Source: Ruminococcaceae bacterium UBA1734
GTDB taxonomy: Bacteria > Bacillota > Clostridia > Oscillospirales > Acutalibacteraceae
Assembly (NCBI GenBank): GCA_002315765.1
Contig: DCIE01000070.1
Span: forward strand, 1-64,000
DNA: 64,000 bases
Direction of reading: 5' to 3'
Part shown: positions 25,663-34,919 of the stretch, piece after piece
How the letters are laid out: each line of letters opens with the position of its first letter
Numbering within the stretch: the stretch's first letter is position 1
The notes under the pieces: model-generated
Told to the model about the DNA's origin: nothing
What the model saw: only the letters and a program-made list of their open reading frames with translations
Databases searched by the model: none
Position numbers and translations under genes: made by a program

Positions 25663-26780
25663 GTATTAATACAAAAAAGCGTGAACCTCTGTTTCACATT
25701 TTTAAAAACGATGCTATACCTTGGCATAAATCTTTGATTATTCGATTAATTGCCATTTTAATAGCTCTTGTAACAGTCGGAATATTAAGTATGATTTTGA
25801 TAAAGGAAAATCCGTTTTTAATATTCAAGGCAATGATTGACGGCGCTTTTATTGATATTTGGACCTTGCTTCAAAACACTGCTTTGCTGTTAATGTTCGG
25901 ACTTGCGGTAATTCCTGCTTTCCAAATGAAATTTTGGAACTTAGGTGCAAACGGACAGGTGTTAATCGGCTGTCTTTCTGCAATTGCCTGTATGAAATTC
26001 CTGCCCGAGAAAATGCCCGGAATTTCCAACGGACTCTTAATATTTATTATGTTAATAACAAGTATTGTTTTCTCTTGCATTTGGTCGGTTATTCCTGCCG
26101 TTTTTAAGGCTTTTTTCAACACAAACGAAACTCTGTTTACACTAATGATGAATTACATAGCACTTACCCTTGTTGATTATTTCGTATTTACTTGGGATAA
26201 AACCGGTTCGGGTAGTATCGGTATCGTTAATCTTCTTAACGGTAAAAAAGGTTGGATTCCCGATTTTGGCAACAAGTATGTTTTGGCGATAATCGTTGCT
26301 GTTATTATGACTGCAATAATGTTTGTCTATATGAGATACACCAAACACGGTTTTGAAGTTCAGCTTGTCGGAGAAAGTGTTAATACCGCTAAGTATGTTG
26401 GTATTAATGTAAAAAAGGTAATTATCAGGACCTTACTATTCGGCGGTATAATTTGCGGTATTCTCGGATTTTTATATGCCGGTTCCGTTTCTCATACAAT
26501 CAACAAAGAGGTCGGCGGTCTTGGCTTTACCGCAATTCTTGTTGCTTGGCTTGCAAGTTTTGACCCTGCAATTATGATGCTTACATCTTTCTTTGTGGTT
26601 TTCCTTGATACAGGTTCAAAGTATGTTTCCACACAGTTCCAGCTTAACAGTAATGACTACGCTAATATCGTTGTGGGCATAATTTTCTTCTTTGTTATCG
26701 GCTGTGAATTCTTCATAAGATATAAGGTTCAACTTAATATAAAAAGTTCAAAAAAGTCTGAAGGGAAGGTGAACGGTTAA
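25659..26780 (+). CDS. Nucleoside ABC transporter permease (NupP/YufP type)
   Basis: This inner-membrane permease belongs to the BPD_transp_2 family. The 373 residues span about 9-10 helices. Family segments include LLMFGLAVIPAFQMKFWNLGANGQVLIG, ETLFTLMMNYIAL and EVQLVGESVNTAKYVGINVKK (cytoplasmic loop contacting the ATPase). It is translationally coupled to the ATPase gene (4-base overlap) and to the second permease (1-base overlap, TAATG). Confidence 0.93.
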   Translation: MSINTKKREPLFHIFKNDAIPWHKSLIIRLIAILIALVTVGILSMILIKENPFLIFKAMIDGAFIDIWTLLQNTALLLMFGLAVIPAFQMKFWNLGANGQVLIGCLSAIACMKFLPEKMPGISNGLLIFIMLITSIVFSCIWSVIPAVFKAFFNTNETLFTLMMNYIALTLVDYFVFTWDKTGSGSIGIVNLLNGKKGWIPDFGNKYVLAIIVAVIMTAIMFVYMRYTKHGFEVQLVGESVNTAKYVGINVKKVIIRTLLFGGIICGILGFLYAGSVSHTINKEVGGLGFTAILVAWLASFDPAIMMLTSFFVVFLDTGSKYVSTQFQLNSNDYANIVVGIIFFFVIGCEFFIRYKVQLNIKSSKKSEGKVNG

Positions 26781-27730
26781 TGTTTACTTCAATTCTTGTA
26801 AATGCAATCAGAATGGGTACTATTTTCCTTTTCGGTTGTATCGGTGAAATTTTCACAGAAAAAGCCGGACACCTTAACCTCGGTATTCCCGGTATTATGT
26901 GTATAGGTGCTACCGGTGGTGCTGTTGCTATTTCTTTGTTCGGTGCGAATGTCAGTTCACCGCTTCTTGTATTTTTATCTATACTTTTCGCAATGATTTT
27001 TTCTGCACTTGCAGGTTTGCTTTATACCTTCTTAACAGTAACCTTACAGGCAAACCAAAATGTAACAGGTCTTACCCTTACAACCTTCGGTGTAGGCTTT
27101 ATGAAATTCTTTTCCAAAAGAATTTACGACCAAAAGTTGTTTGTTTCCTTAAGTCCTGCTTTTCAAAATTTATTTGGATTAAAGGACAGCTCAAATCCTT
27201 TCGTACAAATCTTTCTATCACACGGAATTTTAGTTTACATTGCTGTTATAATTGCAATTGTTTCCTCTTGGTTCCTAAACAAATCTCGTTCGGGTTTATA
27301 CTTAAGGTCAATTGGTGAAAGCCCTGCAACCGCCGATGCCGTTGGTATTAATGTGTCTCTTTATAAGTACATATTTATCACATTAGGCTCTGCTATTGCC
27401 GGACTTGGCGGTTTATACTATATTATGGACCGTTCCAGCGGTACTCAAATTGCCGAAGCTGCCATTGACTCCTTCGGTTGGATGTCGGTTGCCTTGGTAA
27501 TTGCCTCTATGTGGAAACCAATGCTTGCGGCAGTAGGTTCCATTGTTTTCGGTGGACTTTCTATACTCGATGCGATGCTTAAAACCCTTTCGCTGTCCCA
27601 ACAAAAAATATTCGCTATCTTCCCGTATTTGCTGACAGTTCTTGTTCTCGTTCTTTCAAGTGTACTTAAAAACAAGAACACGCAACCACCGGCACATTTG
27701 GGACTTCCGTATTACCGAGAAGATAGGTAA
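26780..27730 (+). CDS. Nucleoside ABC transporter permease (NupQ/YufQ type)
   Basis: This is the second BPD_transp_2 permease, partner to the preceding one. The 316 residues form about 8-9 helices. They carry the typical LFGCIGEIFTEKAGHLNLGIPGIMCIGA N-terminal motif and a cytoplasmic LRSIGESPATADAVGINV loop. With the guanine riboswitch upstream of xpt and the lipoprotein, the whole importer probably takes up guanosine or a related purine nucleoside, like NupNOPQ of B. subtilis (inference). A terminator follows at 27744-27774. Confidence 0.93.
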   Translation: MFTSILVNAIRMGTIFLFGCIGEIFTEKAGHLNLGIPGIMCIGATGGAVAISLFGANVSSPLLVFLSILFAMIFSALAGLLYTFLTVTLQANQNVTGLTLTTFGVGFMKFFSKRIYDQKLFVSLSPAFQNLFGLKDSSNPFVQIFLSHGILVYIAVIIAIVSSWFLNKSRSGLYLRSIGESPATADAVGINVSLYKYIFITLGSAIAGLGGLYYIMDRSSGTQIAEAAIDSFGWMSVALVIASMWKPMLAAVGSIVFGGLSILDAMLKTLSLSQQKIFAIFPYLLTVLVLVLSSVLKNKNTQPPAHLGLPYYREDR

Positions 27731-27743
27731 ATATTCACTAACG

Positions 27744-27774
27744 ATAAACCCTTGGCTGTTGGTCAGGGGTTTAT
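27744..27774 (+). terminator. Terminator of the xpt-nucleoside importer operon
   Basis: ATAAACCC (27744-27751) pairs with GGGTTTAT (27767-27774), an 8-bp stem with a 15-base loop that may pair further. It lies 13 bases after the last permease stop. The downstream T-run is poor. Confidence 0.6.
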
Positions 27775-27815
27775 ATTATATTAAAAAAATATATACTATT
27801 ATATTAATATTAATG

Positions 27816-27844
27816 TTGACAAATTGTTTGCCCGATGTTATACT
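27816..27844 (+). promoter_or_regulatory. Sigma-A promoter of the hisR-his operon
   Basis: TTGACA (27816-27821) and TATACT (27839-27844) are exactly 17 bases apart, close to consensus. Transcription would start near 27851. Confidence 0.85.
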
Positions 27845-27857
27845 GTATTTATTATAT

Positions 27858-27870
27858 CACATTAGTGTAG
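27858..27870 (+). promoter_or_regulatory. Candidate HisR operator
   Basis: ACATTAGTGT (27859-27868) is an imperfect palindrome just downstream of the predicted transcription start and upstream of the TrpR-family gene. Its position suits a roadblock or steric repressor site. The binding protein is inferred, not shown. Confidence 0.4.
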
Positions 27871-27896
27871 TAAAGTATTAAAGCGAGGTTTTTATA

Positions 27897-28190
27897 ATGG
27901 TGAATTGGCATGATGAATCAACCGATAAATTGTGTGAAGCATTATTGACTTTAAAAACAAAAGAAGAATGTTACGAATTTTTAGAGGACTTGTGTACAAT
28001 TAAAGAAGTTCTTGACTTTTCGCAGCGATTGTCCGTTGCAATTCTTCTTGATAAGAAAACAAGTTACAATGCAATCAGCCAAAAAACCGGTGCAAGTACC
28101 GCCACAATAAGCAGAGTTTCTAAATGCTTTGAATACGGTTCAGGCGGATATAAAAGTGTAATTAATAAATTAAACGGTGATACTAAATGA
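27897..28190 (+). CDS. TrpR-family regulator (YerC/HisR-like)
   Basis: This small DNA-binding regulator of the TrpR/YerC family has 97 residues, is all-helical, and carries a helix-turn-helix at about residues 55-80 (SYNAISQKTGASTATISRVSKC). The segment LCTIKEVLDFSQRLSVA is the family hallmark. Family members in Firmicutes commonly sit next to his genes and have been proposed as histidine-responsive repressors (HisR). Here it is the first gene of the his operon, overlapping hisZ by 4 bases, which supports autoregulated repression (inference). Confidence 0.88.
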   Translation: MVNWHDESTDKLCEALLTLKTKEECYEFLEDLCTIKEVLDFSQRLSVAILLDKKTSYNAISQKTGASTATISRVSKCFEYGSGGYKSVINKLNGDTK

Positions 28191-29278
28191 TTAACGAAAC
28201 ATTAATGAGCTTTGAAGAAATATCCGCATACAATCTTCGTACTTTATATCAAAAATACGGATATTCCCCTTATGAAATGGGTAAGTTTGAAGAATACGAG
28301 CTTTATGTTCGCAATAAGGATTTTCTTGTCAGTGATAGGGTAATTACATTTAACGACACCAATGGAAAATTAATGGCACTAAAACCTGATGTAACCTTGT
28401 CGATTATTAAAAACGGGGAAGATGCTCAAAATACAAAACAAAAAGTTTTCTATAACGAAAATGTTTACAGAGTTAGCGAAACAACCCATCATTTCAAAGA
28501 AATAATGCAGACCGGACTTGAATGTATCGGGGATATTGATATTTATGATATTTATGAAACAATATGCCTTGCCGCCGAGAGCCTCTCGGTATTTTCCAAG
28601 GAATTTTGCATTGAAATAAGCAATTTGAGTTTTGTAAGTGATGTTATCGCCTCTGTTTGTAATGATGCGGATTTTGCCCCAAAGGTAATTAATTGTATAG
28701 CTCAAAAAAATGCACACGATTTAAAGATTATATGTAACAATTATTGTCTTAGTGAGGCTGACTATAAGAAATTATCCTGCCTGATTACGGTTTACGGAGA
28801 TAGAGAAAGTGTTGTTTCAAAGCTTGAAAAAATCTTTGATTTGCCCATAATTTCAGAGCTTAAACTACTTTCAAATATGCTTGATAATTCTAAGTATTCC
28901 GAAAAAATCAAGTTCGATTTTTCTGTTGTAAACGATATGAATTATTACAACGGATTTGTATATAAAGGCTTTATTGACGGCATTAGTTCGGGTGTTCTTG
29001 CCGGTGGTAGATACGACAATATGATGAAAAAGATGAATAGAAAATCCGGTGCGGTGGGTTTTGCTGTTTATCTTGATAAAATCGAAAACTTATTCAGAGA
29101 TAATAATAAGCAAAGTGTTGATTATCTTTTAATCTATGATGAATTTGTAAATCCTTTAAATATTGCGACTGCTGTTAAAGGTTATATAGATAAGGGTTTT
29201 TCGGTGAGTACGCAAAAGAGTATTCCCGAAAAATTAAAGTACAAAGAAATAATTGACCTTAGAAAAGCAGAAAGGTAG
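28187..29278 (+). CDS. hisZ: ATP phosphoribosyltransferase regulatory subunit HisZ
   Basis: HisZ is a histidyl-tRNA synthetase paralogue that activates the short form of HisG and mediates histidine feedback. The 363 residues keep class II synthetase motifs: motif 1 region YQKYGYSPYEMGKFEEYELYV, motif 2-like LKPDVTLSIIKN, the YRVSETTHHFKEIMQTGLECIG stretch, and motif 3-like GGRYDNMMKKM. The full anticodon-binding domain is absent, which separates it from HisS. The short HisG that follows requires it. Confidence 0.93.
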   Translation: MINETLMSFEEISAYNLRTLYQKYGYSPYEMGKFEEYELYVRNKDFLVSDRVITFNDTNGKLMALKPDVTLSIIKNGEDAQNTKQKVFYNENVYRVSETTHHFKEIMQTGLECIGDIDIYDIYETICLAAESLSVFSKEFCIEISNLSFVSDVIASVCNDADFAPKVINCIAQKNAHDLKIICNNYCLSEADYKKLSCLITVYGDRESVVSKLEKIFDLPIISELKLLSNMLDNSKYSEKIKFDFSVVNDMNYYNGFVYKGFIDGISSGVLAGGRYDNMMKKMNRKSGAVGFAVYLDKIENLFRDNNKQSVDYLLIYDEFVNPLNIATAVKGYIDKGFSVSTQKSIPEKLKYKEIIDLRKAER

Positions 29279-29282
29279 GGTT

Positions 29283-29918
29283 ATGAAAATGTTAAATATA
29301 GCTCTTCCGAAGGGTAGACTTGGGGAAAAGGTTTACTCTATGTTTGAAAATTCCGGATATGAATGTCCGTCTATAAAAGAGAATAACAGAAAACTGATTT
29401 TCGAAAACCAAGAAAAGGGTATTCGTTTTTTCTGGGTAAAGCCCTCGGATGTTTCAATATATGTTGAAAGAGGTGCCGCCGATATCGGTGTTGCAGGTAA
29501 AGATATTTTACTTGAGTATAAGCCCAATGTTTACGAGCTTTTGGACCTTAATTTAGGCAAATGCCATATGTGTGTTGCCGCAAAAAAAGAATTTTGCGAA
29601 GAAGATGTAAAGGTTTTAAAGGTTGCCACTAAATTTACCGAAATTACTACCGATTATTATTCAAAACTCGGCCGTGATATTGATATTATTAAACTTAACG
29701 GTTCCATTGAATTAGCACCCATTTTAGGTCTTTCCGATGTTATTGTTGATATTGTTGAGACCGGCACAACCCTTAAAGAAAATAATTTGGAAGTAAAAAC
29801 AAAATTTCTTCCCATTAGTGCAAGACTTATTGCTAATAAATCTTCCTTTAAGTTTAAGTGTAAAGAAATCGAAAATATTGCAAATGCAATGAAAGAACAG
29901 GTTGAAAAGAATGATTAA
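29283..29918 (+). CDS. hisG: ATP phosphoribosyltransferase catalytic subunit, short form
   Basis: HisG catalyses the first step of histidine synthesis, joining ATP and PRPP. The 211-residue length marks the short form that lacks the C-terminal regulatory domain and needs HisZ. It starts LNIALPKGRLGEKVYSMFENSG, has the VERGAADIGVAGKDIL segment, and the PRPP-binding region shows as VDIVETGTTLKENNL. ATG 29283 follows AAAGGTAGGG; ATG 29289 is an alternative. It overlaps hisD by 8 bases. Confidence 0.95.
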   Translation: MKMLNIALPKGRLGEKVYSMFENSGYECPSIKENNRKLIFENQEKGIRFFWVKPSDVSIYVERGAADIGVAGKDILLEYKPNVYELLDLNLGKCHMCVAAKKEFCEEDVKVLKVATKFTEITTDYYSKLGRDIDIIKLNGSIELAPILGLSDVIVDIVETGTTLKENNLEVKTKFLPISARLIANKSSFKFKCKEIENIANAMKEQVEKND

Positions 29919-31194
29919 GATATATAGATACGGCGAGGTTTCCAATTCCGAAATTTTCGCAAGAGAAAACACTCTCACTAATGTGGAAGATATTGTTACC
30001 GATATTATTGAAAATGTAAAACAAAACGGTAATAAGGCTTTAAAAGAATATTCACTTAAGTTTGATAAAGCGGATATTAAAGAATTTGAGGTTTCCGCCG
30101 AGGAAATTAATGAGGCTTTTGCAAGTGTTCCTTTAGAGTTTACGGAAATTCTAAAGGAAGCCGCCGAAAATATTACGGCATTCCACGAAAAGCAAAAGAA
30201 AAACAGTTTTATAATTAATGATAAAGACGGAGTTGTCATAGGGCAAAAGGTAATACCGATTGAAAAGGTAGGCCTTTATGTTCCCGGAGGAACTGCCGCA
30301 TATCCTTCCACTGTTCTTATGGACTCTATTCCTGCTAAAATTGCGGGTTGCGAGGAAATCGTTATGGTTTCACCGCCTATGAATAACGGAAAAATCAATC
30401 CGGTTATACTCACTGCCGCCAAAATAGCAGGGGTTGATAAAATATATAAGGTTGGCGGAGCACAGGCAATTGCTGCATTAGCCTACGGTACCGAAACTAT
30501 ACCAAAGGTGGATAAAATCGTAGGTCCCGGAAATGCCTTTGTTGCCGAAGCCAAAAAACAGGTTTTCGGTAAGGTTTCAATAGATATGATTGCAGGTCCA
30601 AGCGAAATATTGGTAGTTGCCGATAACACTAATAATCCCGATATTATTGCCGCCGATTTGCTCTCACAAGCCGAGCACGATAAAAATGCAAGTGCCGTTT
30701 TGGTAACCGATAGTATGGATTTTGCTACTGCTGTTTCAAACAGTCTTGAAAATCAAATTCCAAAACTGCCGAGAAATGAAATTGCAAGGGCTTCTATTGA
30801 TAAAAACGGTAAAATTATTGTTGCCGAAAACGATATTATTAAAGCGATTGACATAGCCAACGAAATCGCCCCCGAGCATTTAGAACTATGCCTTGATAAT
30901 CCTTTTGATTATCTTGATAAGATTAAACATGCCGGTTCCATATTTATGGGCAAAAACTGTCCCGAAGCATTGGGAGATTATTTTGCAGGGCCTAATCATA
31001 CCTTGCCCACAAGCGGTACTGCAAGGTTTTCTTCGCCACTTTCGGTGGATGATTTTGTAAAAAAATCCCAATACACATATTATTCCGAATCAGCACTAAA
31101 AAAAGTTGCCGATAAAATCGCTTATTTTGCCAATAAGGAGGGCTTGGACGCACACGGAAGAAGTGCAACCGTCCGTTTTGAAAATAATGAGTAA
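29911..31194 (+). CDS. hisD: Histidinol dehydrogenase
   Basis: HisD is a Zn2+ and NAD+ enzyme that oxidises histidinol to histidine in the last two steps. The 427-residue protein has the classical YVPGGTAAYPSTVLM segment, KVGGAQAIAALAYGT, IDMIAGPSEILVVAD, LLSQAEHDKNA (zinc and catalytic region) and the closing GLDAHGRSATVR. ATG 29911 is chosen over TTG 29902; it overlaps the hisG stop. The 3' end overlaps hisC by 8 bases. Confidence 0.96.
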   Translation: MIKIYRYGEVSNSEIFARENTLTNVEDIVTDIIENVKQNGNKALKEYSLKFDKADIKEFEVSAEEINEAFASVPLEFTEILKEAAENITAFHEKQKKNSFIINDKDGVVIGQKVIPIEKVGLYVPGGTAAYPSTVLMDSIPAKIAGCEEIVMVSPPMNNGKINPVILTAAKIAGVDKIYKVGGAQAIAALAYGTETIPKVDKIVGPGNAFVAEAKKQVFGKVSIDMIAGPSEILVVADNTNNPDIIAADLLSQAEHDKNASAVLVTDSMDFATAVSNSLENQIPKLPRNEIARASIDKNGKIIVAENDIIKAIDIANEIAPEHLELCLDNPFDYLDKIKHAGSIFMGKNCPEALGDYFAGPNHTLPTSGTARFSSPLSVDDFVKKSQYTYYSESALKKVADKIAYFANKEGLDAHGRSATVRFENNE

Positions 31195-32254
31195 GTTTTT
31201 TACAAATAGACTTAATAATTTAGTTCCATACACTCCCGGCGAACAGCCACAGGATAAAAAATATGTGAAACTTAATACCAACGAATCTCCATTTCCGCCC
31301 TCTAAAGGTGTTTTAGATGCGGTTTCAAATGAGGTTGACAATCTAAAGCTCTATTCCGACCCTGAATGTGTCGTTTTAAGGGATAAAATGTCCGAAATTT
31401 ACGGGGTTGAACCTGATTGGATAATTATGAATAACGGCTCTGACGAAACATTGAATTTTGCCTTTATAGCATTTGCTGATGATAACAGTCCGCTTGTTTT
31501 TCCCGATATAACCTACGGTTTTTATCCCGTGTTTGCCGAGATAAATCATATTCCTTATGAAGAAATCCCTCTTTCAGATGATTTTTCAATCAATCACGAG
31601 GATTATATAGGCGTTAATAAAACCGTTGTAATAGCAAATCCCAACGCACCAACGGGAAAATTTATGCCACTTTCCCATATTGAGGCAATAGTAAAATCCA
31701 ATCCCGACAATGTAATTATTATAGATGAGGCTTATGTTGACTTCGGCGGTGAAAGCGCAGTTTCCCTTGTAAAAAAATACGATAATCTTTTAGTGGTGGG
31801 CACCTTTTCTAAATCCCGTTCTATGGCAGGTGCAAGGCTGGGTTTCGGTATCGGTAACCCTAATCTTATTGCGGATATTAACACTATTAAGTATTCAACA
31901 AACCCCTATAATATTAATAGACTTACTGCCATAGCAGGTGTTTCGGCTTTAGTTGAGCAGGATTATTACGATAAAAACTGCGAAACCATAATTAAAAACC
32001 GTGAATGGACTGTATCTGCTTTGACTGATTTGGGATTTGAGATAATTCCCTCAAAAGCAAATTTCGTTTTTGCAAAATCAGGTGAAATTGAGGGCGAAAA
32101 ATTATATTTGTCTTTAAAAGAAAAAGGTGTTCTCGTTCGTCATTTTACCAAAGAAAGAATTAAAGACTATAACCGAATAACAATCGGTACATTGGAACAA
32201 ATGCAGATACTAATTGACAAAATCAAAGAAATTAAAGGAGAAATGGGTTTATGA
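31187..32254 (+). CDS. hisC: Histidinol-phosphate aminotransferase
   Basis: HisC is a PLP aminotransferase (fold type I) that converts imidazoleacetol phosphate to histidinol phosphate. The 355 residues include KLNTNESPFPPS near the start, the PNAPTGKFMP loop, VIIIDEAYVDFGG, and the PLP lysine within TFSKSRSMAGARLGFGIG (about residue 213). The ATG at 31187 sits inside the end of hisD; the longer upstream frame is only an extension of this one. A 4-base overlap couples it to hisB. Confidence 0.95.
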   Translation: MSKFFTNRLNNLVPYTPGEQPQDKKYVKLNTNESPFPPSKGVLDAVSNEVDNLKLYSDPECVVLRDKMSEIYGVEPDWIIMNNGSDETLNFAFIAFADDNSPLVFPDITYGFYPVFAEINHIPYEEIPLSDDFSINHEDYIGVNKTVVIANPNAPTGKFMPLSHIEAIVKSNPDNVIIIDEAYVDFGGESAVSLVKKYDNLLVVGTFSKSRSMAGARLGFGIGNPNLIADINTIKYSTNPYNINRLTAIAGVSALVEQDYYDKNCETIIKNREWTVSALTDLGFEIIPSKANFVFAKSGEIEGEKLYLSLKEKGVLVRHFTKERIKDYNRITIGTLEQMQILIDKIKEIKGEMGL

Positions 32255-32838
32255 GAAGTGCTGAAATAAAAAGAATTACCGGCGAAACCGATATTACTTT
32301 ATCCCTTAATCTTGACGGAAAAGGTTTAAGTGAAATCAACAGCGGTTGCGGTTTTCTCGACCATATGCTGACTCTTTTTGCTAAACACTCAAGATTTGAT
32401 TTAAAGGTGTACTGTAAGGGTGATACTAATGTAGATTATCATCATACAGTAGAAGATATTGCAATAGCCTTAGGTCAGGCATTTAAGAACTCGTTAGGAG
32501 ATAAGCGAGGTATTGTTCGCTACGGTGATACGGTACTGCCTATGGACGAAACATTAATTCTTTCGGCTGTGGATATTTCAGGCAGAGGTTTACTTCGCTA
32601 TAATGTAGATATTCCCGCATACAAGGTAGGGGATTTTGATACTGAGCTTTGCGAAGAGTTTTGGCAGGGTTTTGTAAGAAATGCCGAAATCACATTACAC
32701 ATTAAACATCTTGACGGCACTAATTCTCATCATATTATCGAAGGTATTTTCAAATCGGTGGCAAGAACACTTAAAACCGCCGTTTCCATAGATAAGAATT
32801 TTTCTGATGAAATTCCGTCAACAAAGGGAGTCCTTTGA
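32251..32838 (+). CDS. hisB: Imidazoleglycerol-phosphate dehydratase
   Basis: HisB dehydrates imidazoleglycerol phosphate. The 195-residue monofunctional form lacks the phosphatase domain of the enterobacterial HisB, and the separate PHP phosphatase at 35567 fills that role. Metal-binding motifs are clear: CGFLDHMLTLFAKH, DYHHTVEDIAIALGQA, and later HIKHLDGTNSHHIIEGIFKS. ATG 32251 overlaps the hisC stop by 4 bases. Confidence 0.96.
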   Translation: MRSAEIKRITGETDITLSLNLDGKGLSEINSGCGFLDHMLTLFAKHSRFDLKVYCKGDTNVDYHHTVEDIAIALGQAFKNSLGDKRGIVRYGDTVLPMDETLILSAVDISGRGLLRYNVDIPAYKVGDFDTELCEEFWQGFVRNAEITLHIKHLDGTNSHHIIEGIFKSVARTLKTAVSIDKNFSDEIPSTKGVL

Positions 32839-33452
32839 TGATAGCAATAGTTGATTACGGAGTCGGAAATTTATTTTCTCTTTGTTCATCTCTTAAAATG
32901 ATAGGGCAAGAAGCCGTTATAACAAGCGATTTTAAAACAATTGAAAATGCCGATAAAATTATTCTTCCCGGTGTGGGTGCTTTTGGCGATGCCATAAAAA
33001 AACTTAAAGAAACCGGACTTGATACGGTTGTTGTCAACGAGGCAAATAAAGGTAAGGATATTATGGGAATTTGTCTTGGAATGCAACTTTTATTTGACAA
33101 AAGTTATGAGTACGGCGAACATACGGGACTTGGACTTTTAAAGGGTGAAATCGTGGCAATGGAGGGCAGACTTCCGAAAAATCTTAAAATTCCCCATATT
33201 GGTTGGAATGGACTTAAGTTTGTGTCCCACAGTCATTTGCTTTCGGGCATTAAGGAGAATGACTGCGTTTATTTTGTTCATTCTTATTATGCCGTTGGGT
33301 GTGAAGACTCACTTGTGGCTACAAGTGAGTACGGAAAAGATATTACCGCAATTGTACAAAAGGACAATGTTATGGGTTGTCAATTTCATCCCGAAAAAAG
33401 CGGTAATGTTGGACTTTCTATTTTAAAAGCATTTTGTGAGGGTAAAAAATGA
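32838..33452 (+). CDS. hisH: Imidazole glycerol phosphate synthase, glutaminase subunit
   Basis: HisH is a class I glutaminase that feeds ammonia to HisF. The 204-residue protein has the catalytic triad in familiar settings: the nucleophile Cys in GICLGMQLLFD (about 81), and the His and Glu in GCQFHPEKSG (about 183-185). It starts at the ATG 32838, inside the hisB stop (TGATG), with GGGAG 7 bases upstream. It overlaps hisA by 4 bases. Confidence 0.95.
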   Translation: MIAIVDYGVGNLFSLCSSLKMIGQEAVITSDFKTIENADKIILPGVGAFGDAIKKLKETGLDTVVVNEANKGKDIMGICLGMQLLFDKSYEYGEHTGLGLLKGEIVAMEGRLPKNLKIPHIGWNGLKFVSHSHLLSGIKENDCVYFVHSYYAVGCEDSLVATSEYGKDITAIVQKDNVMGCQFHPEKSGNVGLSILKAFCEGKK

Positions 33453-34162
33453 TTATTTTTCCGGCGATAGACCTTTATGATAAAAAAGCCGTCAGGCTTT
33501 ATAAAGGTGATTACGATAATATGACAGTTTACAGCGATAATCCTTTATCGGTAGCTTTTGACTTTGAAAAAAAAGGTGCAAAAGCAGTGCATTTAGTTGA
33601 CCTTGAAGGTGCAAAATTCGGTACAACACCTAATATTGATGTTGTAGAAAGCATTGTTAAGAGTACAAGTTTGTTTACCGAAATCGGCGGTGGAATAAGA
33701 GATGCCGAAACTGTAAATAAATATATTTCTATCGGTGTTGATAGGGTTATTTTAGGTACTGCCGCAGTAGAAAATCCTGACTTTTTAAAAGAAGTTGTAT
33801 CAAAATATAAGGAAAAAATAGCTGTTGGTGCAGATGTTAGAGACGGTTATATTGCCATAAAGGGCTGGACCGAAAAATCAAAAATCACTCTCGAAAATTT
33901 TCTTGACGATATGGAAAAAATAGGAGTAAAAACCGTTATTTGCACCGATATTTCAAAGGACGGTGCTATGAAAGGTACCAATCTTGAGCTGTATTCCGAA
34001 CTCTCAAAAAAATATAGCCTTCAAATTACCGCTTCGGGCGGAGTATCTACAATGGAAGATGTTAAAAAACTTTCCGAAATGAATATTTACGGCGCCATAA
34101 TCGGTAAGGCATATTATACAGGGGATATTGATTTGTCCCGTGCGATTGAGGTGGCTCGATGA
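33449..34162 (+). CDS. hisA: ProFAR isomerase HisA
   Basis: HisA is a TIM-barrel isomerase (Amadori rearrangement of ProFAR to PRFAR). The 237 residues start IIFPAIDLYDKKAVRLYKGDY, with the first catalytic Asp in AIDLYD. Phosphate-binding halves GGGIRD and ASGGVST follow, and the second catalytic Asp lies in TDISKDGAMKGTN. It is coupled by ATGA overlaps to hisH and hisF. Confidence 0.95.
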   Translation: MIIFPAIDLYDKKAVRLYKGDYDNMTVYSDNPLSVAFDFEKKGAKAVHLVDLEGAKFGTTPNIDVVESIVKSTSLFTEIGGGIRDAETVNKYISIGVDRVILGTAAVENPDFLKEVVSKYKEKIAVGADVRDGYIAIKGWTEKSKITLENFLDDMEKIGVKTVICTDISKDGAMKGTNLELYSELSKKYSLQITASGGVSTMEDVKKLSEMNIYGAIIGKAYYTGDIDLSRAIEVAR

Positions 34163-34917
34163 TAACGAAAAGAATTATTCCCTGCCTTGATGTGCGAAAC
34201 GGCAGGGTAGTAAAAGGCGTAAATTTTGAGGGTATTAATGATGTTTCTTCACCTGTTGAACTTGCCGATTACTATTCAAAAAACGGTGCCGATGAACTTG
34301 TTTTTTATGATATAACCGCTTCTTTTGAGGGTAGAAAACTGTTTTCCGAAATTTTAACCGAGGTGGCATCTAAAATATTTATTCCTCTAACGGTTGGCGG
34401 AGGTATTAATACCGTTGATGACTTTGATAGGGTTTTAAAATGCGGTGCCGATAAGGTAAGCGTTAATTCGGGAGCTATTAAAAATCCGAATTTAATACCC
34501 GAAGCGGCTAAGATATACGGAAACCAGTGTGTTGTAATTTCCGCCGATGTAAAAAGAGTTGACGGAGTTTTCAGAGTATTTGCAAAGGGCGGTAGAGAAA
34601 ATACAGGTATGGAAGCAGTTAGTTGGATAAAACACTGTGTCGATTCGGGAGCAGGTGAGGTTGTATTAAATTCCATTGATACCGATGGTGTCAAAAAAGG
34701 CTTTGATACCGAAATGCTGTCAAAGGTTTTAGATGTTGTTAATGTTCCGGTTATCGCTTCGGGCGGTGCCGGTAGTACAAATGATTTTGTGGAATTATTT
34801 AATAAACTTCCTACGGTAGATGCCGGTCTTGCGGCTTCGATATTCCACTTCGGCGAAGTGGCAATTAAGGATTTAAAACAAGAATTACATAATAACGGAA
34901 TTAATGTGAGGTTATAA
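34159..34917 (+). CDS. hisF: Imidazole glycerol phosphate synthase, cyclase subunit
   Basis: HisF is the TIM-barrel cyclase that forms imidazoleglycerol phosphate and AICAR with ammonia from HisH. The 252-residue protein has RIIPCLDVRNGRVVKGVNF with the catalytic Asp, LVFYDITASFEGR, VGGGINTVDDF, NSIDTDGVKKGFD with the second catalytic Asp, and ASGGAGS. AICAR links this pathway to the purine genes elsewhere in the window. hisIE follows after two bases. Confidence 0.96.
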   Translation: MITKRIIPCLDVRNGRVVKGVNFEGINDVSSPVELADYYSKNGADELVFYDITASFEGRKLFSEILTEVASKIFIPLTVGGGINTVDDFDRVLKCGADKVSVNSGAIKNPNLIPEAAKIYGNQCVVISADVKRVDGVFRVFAKGGRENTGMEAVSWIKHCVDSGAGEVVLNSIDTDGVKKGFDTEMLSKVLDVVNVPVIASGGAGSTNDFVELFNKLPTVDAGLAASIFHFGEVAIKDLKQELHNNGINVRL

Positions 34918-34919
34918 AA

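Noticed and set aside
26899..27318. 139-codon Cys-rich plus-strand frame
   Set aside because: Shadow of the NupQ-type permease in another frame; family motifs fit the annotated frame.
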